From contig CALCZA010000204.1 of NCBI GenBank assembly GCA_937906475.1, forward strand, positions 1 to 58,603: a DNA stretch of 58,603 bases, read 5' to 3'. A model generated the notes under the pieces. It made no database searches, was not told where the DNA came from, and saw only the letters and a list, made by a program, of their open reading frames with translations. The position numbers and the translations under genes are program-made. The stretch comes from an uncultured bacterium. Lineage in GTDB: Bacteria > Planctomycetota > UBA1135 > UBA2386. Shown here piece by piece: positions 43,042 through 51,695 of this stretch. How positions within the stretch are numbered: position 1 is the first letter of the stretch; each line of letters opens with the position of its first letter.

Positions 43042-43668
43042 TCAGGACGCCGCACCGGTTGGCATCAGGGCCGCTAGCCACTGCGCCATGTGCGGATCCC
43101 CAGCAGATGAACCACCAAGCGCCGGAACGGTCTCAACGCCGATTCCGGTGCCAACCAAATCAGCGGCGATTGCCGCCGCGAACTCTGAAAATGCTGCCAG
43201 GCTTGCGCGGCAGGTGACGGACAACGCATCGGTGTTGTCAGGAGCAGCCACCAACAGAAGCCGCCCGGATTTGCGGCGGCGCATGGCCGACAGGACTGCG
43301 CGGCACAGCGTCGCGTTGGTGTGCAGGTTGGCAGCTAGCAACTCGTCAGAATCGCCAGCAGGCTCGCAGCCCGCGACTCGTTCTCGCAACAACTGCGAAG
43401 CACCAGCAAAGTGCGTGATGTCACCAAGCGCATCCTTGGCGCCCTTGACGAAGCCGGCCGCAGCTTGGGCATCGCCGGCGGCGACCACGCCAACCAACAA
43501 GTGCCCGCCAGCATCGGCGCCAAGCGATTCGCGCAGTTTGTCGACCTGCCAACCCCGCGAGACCGCGGCGGCTACTTTGCCACCGGCGGCGAGCACCGCG
43601 CTTGCGATGCGTTGGCCAACCGGATCAGCGGCGCCCGCCAACAACAAGACCGAGGTTGAGTGCGTCAT
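43042..43668 (-). CDS. Degenerate short-chain dehydrogenase-like protein
   Basis: A 208-residue Rossmann-fold protein. The N-terminus VLLLAGAADPVGQRIASAVLAAGGKVAAAV resembles the SDR cofactor loop (TGxxxGxG) but with GAADPVGQ in place of it. The catalytic Y-x3-K is missing: the block that should be YxASKAAL reads CRASLAAF. An NAG-like position is also lost (HFAGAS). It probably binds no substrate catalytically and may serve as a ligand sensor or scaffold. It lies 14 bases after lemA in a tight operon with an M48 peptidase. Confidence 0.6.
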   Translation of the reverse strand: MTHSTSVLLLAGAADPVGQRIASAVLAAGGKVAAAVSRGWQVDKLRESLGADAGGHLLVGVVAAGDAQAAAGFVKGAKDALGDITHFAGASQLLRERVAGCEPAGDSDELLAANLHTNATLCRAVLSAMRRRKSGRLLLVAAPDNTDALSVTCRASLAAFSEFAAAIAADLVGTGIGVETVPALGGSSAGDPHMAQWLAALMPTGAAS

Positions 43669-43682
43669 CTACGAATCGATCG

Positions 43683-44252
43683 TTAGAACGAGACCTTGAC
43701 GACCTTGCGCTCTTCGTCGTTTTCGACCTCGAAGGAATCGCCCAGCTTGAAGTTAAACATGCCGGCAACCATGTTGGCCGGGAATTGCTCGATGCCGTTG
43801 TTCATCTTCATGACGGCGTCGTTGTAGTGCTGACGCGAGAAGCCAATCCGGTTCTCGGTCGACGCCAGCTCTTCTTGCAACGACATCATGTTCTGGTTGG
43901 CCTTGAGGTCCGGGTAACTCTCAGACACGGCAAACAAGCGACCGAGCGATTGCGTCAACATGCCGTCGGCTTTCATCAGCTCGCCGATGTCGCCAGCGTT
44001 CTGCAAGTCGACCGCTTGTTGGCGCGCCTTGATGACGGCTTCCAGAGTCTCGGACTCATGCTTCATGTAGCCCTTGACCGTCTCGACCAAGTTCGGGATC
44101 AGGTCGTAACGGCGCTTCAATTGCACGTCGATCTGGCTCCACGAGTTCTTGGCCTCATTGCGACGGCTCACGAGCCCGTTGTAGCAGCCAACGATCATCA
44201 TAATGACGACCAGGAAGATGACGAGTGGGATGATCCAGACTAGATGTTCCAT
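43683..44252 (-). CDS. lemA: LemA family protein
   Basis: A 189-residue protein with one N-terminal membrane helix (VWIIPLVIFLVVIMMIVGCY) and the conserved LemA body: YNGLVSRRNEAKNSWSQIDV, QLKRRYDLIPNLVETVKGY, then FAVSESYPDLKANQNMMSLQ and ENRIGFSRQHYNDAV. The helical body is exposed on one side of the membrane. LemA proteins regularly occur with M48 peptidases or TPM-domain proteins, as here (M48 gene three genes downstream). Molecular role is not established in the family. Confidence 0.93.
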   Translation of the reverse strand: MEHLVWIIPLVIFLVVIMMIVGCYNGLVSRRNEAKNSWSQIDVQLKRRYDLIPNLVETVKGYMKHESETLEAVIKARQQAVDLQNAGDIGELMKADGMLTQSLGRLFAVSESYPDLKANQNMMSLQEELASTENRIGFSRQHYNDAVMKMNNGIEQFPANMVAGMFNFKLGDSFEVENDEERKVVKVSF

Positions 44253-44315
44253 GGCGATTTCTTGATGTGGTTAGATGAAGACCCAGTGCCCCAGCACGGT
44301 GCACGAATTGTGCGG

Positions 44316-45170
44316 CTAGCGTGGCAACTCGATCTCGCCAGAAAACACGCTACGTGCCGGACCCTCGATCGCAAGGGAAGGTCCTTCCCCGATCACCGAC
44401 AGCGTGCCACCGCGAAGGTCAACATACGCAACTCGACCACGAATATTGCCGAGTTGGCGTGCTGCCAGGGCCGCAACTGCCGCCCCCGTGCCGCATGCCA
44501 GAGTTTCGCAACTACCACGTTCAAAGGTGCGCTGCTTGATGCGGTCGCCGCCAAGTGCCTGCACAAACTCCACATTAACGCCGTCCGGGAAGGCTTCGAG
44601 GCTCTGCATCGCGGCACCGATTCGCTCGACTTCGGCCGTTTCGACATCGGCAACAAACGTCACCGCGTGTGGGTTGCCGGCATCGCCGCAGATGAACTCG
44701 TAGCAACCACCCGCCACTTCGATCATGCGCTGCGGCATACAAGTCACGTCACCCATCTGGGTCATGACGTCACCGCTGCCAGAGCCAGGCCCCATCAACT
44801 CGATCTCGCGCGGACCCGAGTCGGTCATGATGACCAGAGTTGTGCCGGTCGTATGGCCCTGCGCCTCGGCGAAGCGCGCCAAGCAACGAAGGCCATTGCC
44901 GCACATCGCGCCGCGCGAGCCATCTGCATTCCACATCAGCATGCGTAACGCGTCGTCGTCATCGCGAGCCAATACGATCAAACCATCGGCGCCGATTCCA
45001 AAGTGACGGTCGGACCAGATCTTTGCTAAGTCACCGGCACGATCGATTGGCAGCGGTTGCGTGATGGCATTGACGAAGATGTAGTCGTTGCCACATCCCT
45101 CCATCTTGGTGAACGCAATTTTCACCGACTGCATGCGATCGGGTGCTTGCTGCCTGACCGACTTGTCCAT
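44316..45170 (-). CDS. dapF: Diaminopimelate epimerase
   Basis: A DapF enzyme of ~273-285 residues. It converts LL-diaminopimelate to the meso form for lysine and peptidoglycan synthesis. The two active-site Cys are in MCGNGLRCLARF (general base/acid) and ETLACGTGAAVAALAAR, and the N-terminal MEGCGNDYIFVN block is canonical. The start is either the ATG at 45170 (2 bases after the previous stop) or the ATG at 45134, which gives the usual family length. Its presence implies that this organism makes meso-DAP peptidoglycan. It is co-oriented with a Bor-like lipoprotein gene upstream. Confidence 0.95.
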   Translation of the reverse strand: MDKSVRQQAPDRMQSVKIAFTKMEGCGNDYIFVNAITQPLPIDRAGDLAKIWSDRHFGIGADGLIVLARDDDDALRMLMWNADGSRGAMCGNGLRCLARFAEAQGHTTGTTLVIMTDSGPREIELMGPGSGSGDVMTQMGDVTCMPQRMIEVAGGCYEFICGDAGNPHAVTFVADVETAEVERIGAAMQSLEAFPDGVNVEFVQALGGDRIKQRTFERGSCETLACGTGAAVAALAARQLGNIRGRVAYVDLRGGTLSVIGEGPSLAIEGPARSVFSGEIELPR

Positions 45171-45172
45171 GC

Positions 45173-45463
45173 TTACGTGCGCACCGTCACCGTGCGGGAG
45201 GTCATGGTCAGCGGCAACAACAACGGCTGCAACATCAGGTCCCACAAGCCGTATTTGGTTTCGATTTCGTAGCTGGTGACGCCGTCGGCCATGCGTTGGG
45301 CGCTGATCTCGTTGGCCGAGAAGAACCCAAACAGAATGTAGTACTGCCGCACCATCTGTGTGCCAGTTCCGGTCGCTCCAAGGCCCACGGAGTGACGGTG
45401 GGTGACACAACTGCCAGCCAACAACAGGATCGAAATGGCAGCGAGGCGCAGGCGCGAACTCAT
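45173..45463 (-). CDS. Small Bor-like lipoprotein
   Basis: A 96-residue protein with a lipoprotein-type signal (RLAAISILLLAGSC). The body follows the pattern of the Bor family: a V-x-QYYILFGFF strand after the signal, a short middle helix and a C-terminal YGLWDLMLQPLLLPLTMTSRTV strand region. Bor of phage lambda is an outer-membrane lipoprotein linked to serum resistance; here a housekeeping role is more likely. I chose the ATG at 45463; the longer frame to 45667 overlaps the neighbouring gene in non-coding style. It ends 2 bases before the first dapF ATG. Confidence 0.55.
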   Translation of the reverse strand: MSSRLRLAAISILLLAGSCVTHRHSVGLGATGTGTQMVRQYYILFGFFSANEISAQRMADGVTSYEIETKYGLWDLMLQPLLLPLTMTSRTVTVRT

Positions 45464-45497
45464 CGATGTGGGGGTATGCACGCGTCGTCTTTTACAC

Positions 45498-46541
45498 CTA
45501 ACGCTGCTCACCGTCTTGCTCGAGGCGGTCCAGGTCCTCGCGTTCTTCAAAATCATTCTCGGCTGCAAGTCGCAAAAGCTCTGCTCGCCGCTCCACTGCT
45601 TCTTGCGCTCGAGCCTTGTCAGACCGTGCGCGCGCCGACAAATGCCTAGCTGCGCGCTGCTCAGCACTCAAGCGCCGAATCAACGCCAATACGAGCACCG
45701 GTAGAACCAGGATCATCAGCAGGCTAAACCAGCTGCCTAACAGCACGCGCCATGGTGCACCCGAGCCATAGAGCACGTAGTTCTGCCAGCCAGTTTCTAG
45801 CTGCAGCGAATCCTTGCCAGTCTGACCGACGAGCGCCTGGCCAAACGACGTGATGTCATCGGTGAAGCGCGCCACCCGCAGCAGCAACGACACCCCATAC
45901 TCGCGCGACAACCACGCCACATACGAGTAGCTCAGCGCATAGGCAGTTCGCAGCTTGGTCGTCTGGGTCGGGAAACTCTCCGCCAAGCTGCGGAGCCGCG
46001 GCAGGCTGCCGGTACCGACTCGCCACACCAGATCATCCTCACGTGCATCCAGGTAGGTGTTGCCCGCGAGCAGTTGGGCGAACCCCTCGTGGAACCAACG
46101 CGGCATGCGGTTGCCGTGCTGGCCGACGTATTGATCGAGCAGTTCGTGCACCAACTCGTGGCGAACCACCCCTCGCGGACGCGAACCGGTGCTCGCCATC
46201 TGGCCCCAGATCAGATGGATCTGATGCCGACCGAGAACCGCAAACCCTGGCGCATCCTCATGCACCCCAGCGACCAGTTGCTCCGGCATGCTCTCGCGCG
46301 ACTCGTGCACGTGCACAAAGAACCGTTCGATCTTCTTGCCGCCAAAGACCTCCTGCAACTGCACCAATTCGGTGGCCACGATCTGGCGCACGCGCTCGAC
46401 CACCTCAGGAGCGACATCCCCGGCACCGGCGACGACCTCCGCAACATGCAACTGAGGCGCTTTCGGCCTGGACGAATCGCCGCAACTCACCAGGGCGAGG
46501 GCAAGAATCCATGTCAGGAGCGATATCCGGGGCAGGAACAC
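45498..46541 (-). CDS. Gluzincin (peptidase MA-like) membrane lipoprotein
   Basis: A 347-residue protein with a lipobox signal (TWILALALVSC, Cys 20). The peptidase MA-like core has RHELVHELLDQ (HExxH zinc site) and, 18-20 residues on, WFHEGFAQLL (Glu ligand). A membrane helix near residues 270-292 (WFSLLMILVLPVLVLALI) separates this from a charged cytoplasmic coiled tail (QRAARHLSARARSDKARAQE). The double anchoring (lipid and helix) is unusual. Substrates unknown. The start is GTG. It precedes the Bor-like gene by 34 bases. Confidence 0.75.
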   Translation of the reverse strand: MFLPRISLLTWILALALVSCGDSSRPKAPQLHVAEVVAGAGDVAPEVVERVRQIVATELVQLQEVFGGKKIERFFVHVHESRESMPEQLVAGVHEDAPGFAVLGRHQIHLIWGQMASTGSRPRGVVRHELVHELLDQYVGQHGNRMPRWFHEGFAQLLAGNTYLDAREDDLVWRVGTGSLPRLRSLAESFPTQTTKLRTAYALSYSYVAWLSREYGVSLLLRVARFTDDITSFGQALVGQTGKDSLQLETGWQNYVLYGSGAPWRVLLGSWFSLLMILVLPVLVLALIRRLSAEQRAARHLSARARSDKARAQEAVERRAELLRLAAENDFEEREDLDRLEQDGEQR

Positions 46542-46610
46542 GAGAGTGGCGCGTCATAGTCTCTGCAACTCTCTTAGAGAAGACCCGAGACCCACCTGTT
46601 GGAGTTCCCC

Positions 46611-46985
46611 GTGAAAGCGTCCTTGCTGTTTTTGTCGCTGCCGATTGCGGCCGCCCTCGCCTTTGCCCCGAATCAGTCGAGCCAGGATCCGCAGCCTGAC
46701 GACCCAAACAAGCCAACGGAGTCGACTTCGATCATTTCGATGGCGACGCTCCAGGTTAAGGATCTGCAGGGATCGATCTCCAGCATCTCGGCGCAAACCG
46801 TCGTCGAGATCCGGATGTTTGACGGCATGAAGGATCACATTCGCGTCGAGTTGCTCTACGAAAACGGTGACTACTCACTGATCGATGCCCAAGCGATCCA
46901 CATGCTGCGCACCGGTGGAGCTAGCCGTGACGTGAAACTGATCCGCACGCAACCGACGCGCATGCGCTTCCCGCGACTGCCGTAG
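46611..46985 (+). CDS. Small exported protein
   Basis: About 124 residues from a GTG at 46611, which has GGAG at 6-base spacing and begins a signal peptide (VKASLLFLSLPIAAALAFA). An in-frame TTG at 46599 is less likely. After a Pro/Asp-rich stretch there is a short beta domain (MATLQVKDLQGSISSI; DHIRVELLYENGDYSLID). No family recognised. Divergent from the gluzincin gene and convergent with the PIG-L-like gene. Confidence 0.6.
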   Translation: MKASLLFLSLPIAAALAFAPNQSSQDPQPDDPNKPTESTSIISMATLQVKDLQGSISSISAQTVVEIRMFDGMKDHIRVELLYENGDYSLIDAQAIHMLRTGGASRDVKLIRTQPTRMRFPRLP

Positions 46986-47103
46986 CCAACTACCGGTGGC
47001 TGGCCGCGCCTTGCTCTCGGCACGCTGATCGGCGTCAACGTGATCGCCTGCTGCTATCGCGTCGTGATCGCAACTGAGCCTCGGCCAAGCGTGCCCGCGT
47101 CGC

Positions 47104-49500
47104 TTACTTGCCGGCAGGCGTCAACAGGTTGACCAAAATGCGAACCGACCCTGCATGCAGGGTCTTGAGTTGACGCCACAGAGCCAAAGCGCAATAGATG
47201 TATTCGCCGTCGCCCGTGCGCGCATAGAGCAACGATCCCTGTTCCCGATCTTGGCCAGGATCGCCAAACTCGAGGATCTCGTCGTATTCGTCGGAGTAGA
47301 CCGCCGGCAAGTAAAGCGCGCGCTCTTGCACCCAGCCGTCCCAATCACTCGGACGAATGACGTTGGGGTGCGTCATCAAGACGTGGTCGGGTAAGAGCAC
47401 CTTGACCGGCGCATCTTCCCGCGTCACGCGATTCTTGCTGATCTGGAACGGCTCGAACGGTGCGCCACGGAACGCCTCGCCCTTCGGATGAAACTCGACG
47501 TTCTTCTGATAGAAGATCACCAACCGGTGGCCCTCACCCTTGGCGAACGCAAGCAAGCGACTGAACGCGTTGCGCGCCGCTGCTCGATCGCGCAACGCGC
47601 GGATATCGACAACAATCGTATCGAAGACACTGAGGTCTGCCGCCGCAATGTCAGCATCGGTCAACTCGGACCACGACAAGCCTAGACCGCCAACGCCAAG
47701 CAAGCTGGCGAGCGTGTCATCTCGGCTTCGCAGCACGCCAACGCGCAGCGACGAAGGGACTTTGACGTCAATATTGTGCACCGGCAGGGCGACCGCCGTG
47801 TCGCCAAGACGGATCCGCAGCACATCGACACCGGTGCTTCGGTCTAGCGGTGCACCGACTTCGAAGCTGAACAGGTCCGTGCGTTGCTCGCGCAGCGAAA
47901 CCCTGTGACGGTCCTTGGCGATGGCGTAATTCGCGGTGCCCCGCACCTCCAAATCGCCTTCGATCGGAAACGGTGAATTGCGCTTCACGCCAACGCTGAA
48001 CTGCACAGTCTGGCGCGCGTGTGGCAACAACAGCATGCGCGGCACCACGGTCAGTTCGGCAGGCGGCCTCTGCTCAACGGGCACCGTCAGGTCGACGGGT
48101 ATTTCGACACCGTTCAGCGTCACCCAAAAACGGATACTCACGGGCGGCACAAAGCGATCGGCCTTGAACCGGTGCGCCATTGGATCGCGATGACGGTTCT
48201 TACTGACGGCTACGCGAATGGTCGCCTCGGCCAGGGAACTGCTTGCGGGAGCGGCAGATCTGCCAAGGTCAGTCAACTCGACGACCGCGCCGTTGAGGCC
48301 TTCGGCCCGCAGCGGCGGCAACTCGCCACGCCCAGTCAGCAACCGTACGGCGCACAAGAAGTCTTCGCCCTCGATAGCAACAACGCCCGGCGGCACGGCA
48401 ACTTCGATCTGCACGCGAGCGAGCGCCAAGACCAATTGCTCGAGCGCCGCGATGCGTCGACTCAAACGCACGAACACATCACGGTTTGGCGGCGAGCTGG
48501 CGGCCTGGTTCGCGCGTAGTTCGCGTAGCTCGATGAGCACCTCGAGAAGCTTGGCTATCGGTGGCTCGGGCGCATGCAACAGGTCCGGCAGCTCTGTCCG
48601 AAAGAACGTATCCAAGCTAGCTGCACGTTCGGGTGCACCGGGCCAGCGGTCCGCATCAAGAATCGACGGCAAGGCAAAGGGGCGCCGCCCGGTAGCATCC
48701 ACTTTGGCGGGCTTCTGCGGCTCGAACACCAAGACCGGTGCGAACACTGCGTCGAGGGGCGCCGGCAAACCGGGGCTGACGTGTGTGCCTCGCAGGATGT
48801 CGTAGGCCGTGCGGCGAAGCGCGGCACCACGATCAGGATCAAGCCTATCGGCATCGAGCTGGACGGCATCGGCGGACACCGTGCTGCCGCCGCCGAGCAA
48901 GAACACCGGAATCTCGTGCGGCGCCCCATCGACTTCGAAGTTCGGGTCGGCGGCCAACTCGACCGCCTCCGGCAGCAAGTCGACGATGGCGAGGTCGTGC
49001 CCGTGACCTTCTTCGCCGTGGTGCGTCGTCAGCACTGCATCGGGTCGGATCTCGCGCAGCAGTCGAACCATGTCGCGCAGGCTGCCCTTGCGCCCCCAGT
49101 CGGCGTAGGTCTCCGCGGCCGAGCGGCAATAGCCGGCATCCTCTCGATTCAGATACCAAACCGACGCCCCCGCCAACGCACAGCCAGCTTCGGTTTCAAG
49201 CGTTCGAATGCGTTCAAGCGCATCGCCGGTTTCGGGGCCGAGGCTGTTCTGGCCACCACCACCGCGAGTCGCCAACAAGACGGCTACTCGATAGCCCGCG
49301 GCCAGCCGCAGCCAGACCGTTGGCAACAGGTAGCGGTCGTCGGGGTGCGACGCGACCAACAACACCAGCGAGTCTGCGGCGCAATCGCGCGTCGCCTGGC
49401 GAACGGTCAGGATGCCTGCTGGTGTCCTCCCACACGTATCGCGCCATCGCTGTGCCGTGACGGCTGATACAAGGCAAAGAAACGCGGCGAGGCAGCGCAT
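47104..49500 (-). CDS. Large exported PIG-L-like deacetylase
   Basis: About 798 residues from the ATG at 49500, with a signal peptide (MRCLAAFLCLVSAVTA). Residues ~40-250 are a PIG-L/LmbE-type N-deacetylase domain: VASHPDDRYLLPTVWL, TRGGGGQNSLGPE, and the late metal ligands in THHGEEGHGHDLAI. The usual HPDDE reads HPDDR, so one zinc-coordinating acid is replaced while the two Asp remain. A long beta-sandwich part (ethanolamine-hydrolase-like Ig domains) and a C-terminal Rossmann/amidotransferase-like region follow (TIVVDIRALRDRAAARNAFS). Such large secreted forms are typical of planctomycetes. It ends tail to tail with the small exported gene. Confidence 0.75.
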   Translation of the reverse strand: MRCLAAFLCLVSAVTAQRWRDTCGRTPAGILTVRQATRDCAADSLVLLVASHPDDRYLLPTVWLRLAAGYRVAVLLATRGGGGQNSLGPETGDALERIRTLETEAGCALAGASVWYLNREDAGYCRSAAETYADWGRKGSLRDMVRLLREIRPDAVLTTHHGEEGHGHDLAIVDLLPEAVELAADPNFEVDGAPHEIPVFLLGGGSTVSADAVQLDADRLDPDRGAALRRTAYDILRGTHVSPGLPAPLDAVFAPVLVFEPQKPAKVDATGRRPFALPSILDADRWPGAPERAASLDTFFRTELPDLLHAPEPPIAKLLEVLIELRELRANQAASSPPNRDVFVRLSRRIAALEQLVLALARVQIEVAVPPGVVAIEGEDFLCAVRLLTGRGELPPLRAEGLNGAVVELTDLGRSAAPASSSLAEATIRVAVSKNRHRDPMAHRFKADRFVPPVSIRFWVTLNGVEIPVDLTVPVEQRPPAELTVVPRMLLLPHARQTVQFSVGVKRNSPFPIEGDLEVRGTANYAIAKDRHRVSLREQRTDLFSFEVGAPLDRSTGVDVLRIRLGDTAVALPVHNIDVKVPSSLRVGVLRSRDDTLASLLGVGGLGLSWSELTDADIAAADLSVFDTIVVDIRALRDRAAARNAFSRLLAFAKGEGHRLVIFYQKNVEFHPKGEAFRGAPFEPFQISKNRVTREDAPVKVLLPDHVLMTHPNVIRPSDWDGWVQERALYLPAVYSDEYDEILEFGDPGQDREQGSLLYARTGDGEYIYCALALWRQLKTLHAGSVRILVNLLTPAGK

Positions 49501-49513
49501 GGATGTTTGGATC

Positions 49514-50254
49514 TCAGACTCCCAACGATAGACGGTTGGCCAAGACCTCTGGCAGACCCGCTTCGCGGATCTTCGCTTGAACCGACGCGACATCATATTG
49601 CACACGGCGAATGCTGGCGATCTCGAGGCTTGTATCGACAAGGCCATATGCAGCGCGCGGGTCTTCATCACGCGGTTGGCCAACGCTGCCGACGTTCATC
49701 AAGACGCGCTCAAAGCCGCGATAGGAGACCTCCGCCTCGGAATGTGGCACGACGTGAATGTCGCGCGGGTTCTCATCGCGACGCAGATAAATCGCAGGCA
49801 CATGCGAGTGGCCGACAAAGCAAAGCCGCGTCTCTTGGTGTTCAAGTGACTCGAGTGCTTCGACGACGCTGGTCACGTAGCCGAACTGCTCGGGCATGTG
49901 CAGCGTGCCGTGCACAACCGTGAACTCCGGCTGCTTGACCACCAACTCGAGTCCGTTGAGGAAATCGTAGTCCGTCGGCGTCAATTTCGGCGCCGTCCAG
50001 TGGATGGCAGCACGCGCAAAGTTGTTGAAGTAGGAGGTATCAAGGCGGCCAAGCACCGCGGCGTCGTGATTGCCTAGGCAGGTGATGCAGCCCAGATCGC
50101 GCACAATATCAATGCACGCCGACGGTTCTGGTCCGTAGCCGACGATGTCGCCGACCTGCACCCACACATCGACGTTCTCTCGCTTGAGCGCATCGACGAC
50201 TACAGTCAGCGCATCCAAGTTGGCGTGGATGTCTCCAAGTATCCCTATCTTCAT
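49514..50254 (-). CDS. Calcineurin-like metallophosphoesterase (YfcE type)
   Basis: A 246-residue phosphoesterase with all metal motifs: GDIHANLDAL (D-x-H), GDIVGYGPEP, GNHDAAVLGR, VVHGTL and GHSHVP. It is soluble, with no signal peptide. The family contains phosphodiesterases and diadenosine tetraphosphatases; the substrate cannot be decided. The ATG at 50254 overlaps the preceding stop (ATGA) and starts the MKIGILGDIHAN block directly, so the longer frame to 50326 is rejected. The PIG-L-like gene follows after 13 bases. Confidence 0.92.
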   Translation of the reverse strand: MKIGILGDIHANLDALTVVVDALKRENVDVWVQVGDIVGYGPEPSACIDIVRDLGCITCLGNHDAAVLGRLDTSYFNNFARAAIHWTAPKLTPTDYDFLNGLELVVKQPEFTVVHGTLHMPEQFGYVTSVVEALESLEHQETRLCFVGHSHVPAIYLRRDENPRDIHVVPHSEAEVSYRGFERVLMNVGSVGQPRDEDPRAAYGLVDTSLEIASIRRVQYDVASVQAKIREAGLPEVLANRLSLGV

Positions 50255-50841
50255 TGTTTGTAAGGACTTCTGTATGTACCGTGACCGGAAACCCAACACG
50301 AAGCGCCGGCGATTGCCAATGCACAAGCCGTGAGAACGAGCGCATCGGGTGAAGTGCGCAAAGCGACAGCCAGCATGCTACCCATCAATCCAGCTGTGAG
50401 CACCACGGTCATGTGAACCGCACGAGAGACAACTGTCTCACCTGACTTACGCGACAGCGTAATAGCGAGAGGAGCCCATGCTAAGAAGAAGTAGCCAGCC
50501 CCAGCCGCACGCACCGTGAACGAGGTGGCTACGGAACTCTGATCTACTAGGCAGCCACCTATCGACTGCAGAATGGCCAAGGACGCGACAAGGCTGAGGT
50601 TAGCGGTGACAGCATGGCGGCGCGGTACGCGACGCTCCGCCAACAGCAACACCAGCAGAACAACCAGGCCACCGGTCCAGGCGGCATCGTTCACGAGGTA
50701 GATGCCGTAGCCACGGAACATCAATGGTTCCTGATAAGCAGCAACGATCAACCAACCGACGACCAGCAGCCAAGGAACCCATCCCGCCGACCGGACTCTT
50801 GCCAGCACAACCAAGCGAATTAGTCGAAGGGTCTCAAGCAT
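50251..50841 (-). CDS. Polytopic membrane protein of unknown function
   Basis: About 196 residues from the ATG at 50841, with six hydrophobic segments (WVPWLLVVGWLIVAA; WTGGLVVLLVLLLAE; NLSLVASLAILQSIGG; AAGAGYFFLAWAPLAITL; MTVVLTAGLMGSMLAVAL; LVLTACALAIAGASCWV). The layout recalls ABC-2-type or CcmB-like permease halves, but the similarity is not specific. It is coupled by a 4-base overlap to the phosphoesterase gene. Divergent from parA with 137 bases between. Confidence 0.6.
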   Translation of the reverse strand: MLETLRLIRLVVLARVRSAGWVPWLLVVGWLIVAAYQEPLMFRGYGIYLVNDAAWTGGLVVLLVLLLAERRVPRRHAVTANLSLVASLAILQSIGGCLVDQSSVATSFTVRAAGAGYFFLAWAPLAITLSRKSGETVVSRAVHMTVVLTAGLMGSMLAVALRTSPDALVLTACALAIAGASCWVSGHGTYRSPYKQ

Positions 50842-50978
50842 TGCGGGAGGTGGGTCAGGACGAACTATCTGGTTATCCTCCGGCCCAACGAAAAGGACAA
50901 GCCTGGAATCGCGGCCACCAAGGCAGCACAATCCTTGGGCAGCGAAGGATTGGCTTCGCGATGTAGGTTAGGGAACCA

Positions 50979-51695
50979 GTGCGCTCGATCGTTTTGGCAA
51001 ACCAGAAGGGCGGCGTCGGTAAGACGACGACCGCGATTCACCTGGCTCATGGGTTCGCCCTGGCCGGCAGGCGTGTGCTCCTCATGGACCTCGATCCTCA
51101 GGGCAATGCCTCGGTCGCCGTGCAAGGCATGCTGAGCGAGGATGCCCCCAAAGGTCCACATGAGTGGATGGTGCCTGTGGCAGAGCGGCTTTGGCTGCTG
51201 CCATCAGCGGGTGGGGAGGCAGTGCAGTCTGGCGAAGCCACCATCGATACCGGCCGCCTGCAGGCGTTCGTAGCAGGGCTAGAAGGCGAAATTGATGTGC
51301 TAATCGTCGATTGCCCGCCTCGGATGGACGAATGGGGCTGGGCAGGAATACAGCTCTGTGAAGAGGTCATCGTGCCAGTGCAGGCTGAGTTTTTCTCAAT
51401 GCACGGACTCTCGCAGATGATGAGTTCGCTCGAACAAGCCGCCAAGCGCTATCCTGGCAAGGGCAAGCTCCGAGGCGTGCTGCCCACCATGGTCGACACC
51501 AATGAAGCTGTCGCCAAAGAGATCCTCGAGGACCTGAGCCACAACCTGAAGGGCCTGCTCCTCAACACTGTTATCTTCCGTGACTCATGCCTTGTTGAGG
51601 CAGCGAGCCACGGACAGTCCGTTTTCGTTCATAGCCCCTGGTCCAAGGGGGCTCTCTGCTACACAGAGCTCGTGCAGGAAATCATCGATGGTTGA
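50979..51695 (+). CDS. parA: ParA chromosome-partition ATPase
   Basis: A 238-residue ParA/Soj-type ATPase: deviant Walker A NQKGGVGKTTTAIHLA, DLDPQGNAS (switch I), and IVDCPPRMDE (Walker B). It lacks an N-terminal DNA-binding domain, so it is the small chromosomal type. ParA forms ATP-dependent patterns on the nucleoid that move ParB-parS complexes during segregation. The GTG start at 50979 is preceded by AGGGAA. Its last eight bases overlap the parB start. Confidence 0.93.
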   Translation: MRSIVLANQKGGVGKTTTAIHLAHGFALAGRRVLLMDLDPQGNASVAVQGMLSEDAPKGPHEWMVPVAERLWLLPSAGGEAVQSGEATIDTGRLQAFVAGLEGEIDVLIVDCPPRMDEWGWAGIQLCEEVIVPVQAEFFSMHGLSQMMSSLEQAAKRYPGKGKLRGVLPTMVDTNEAVAKEILEDLSHNLKGLLLNTVIFRDSCLVEAASHGQSVFVHSPWSKGALCYTELVQEIIDG

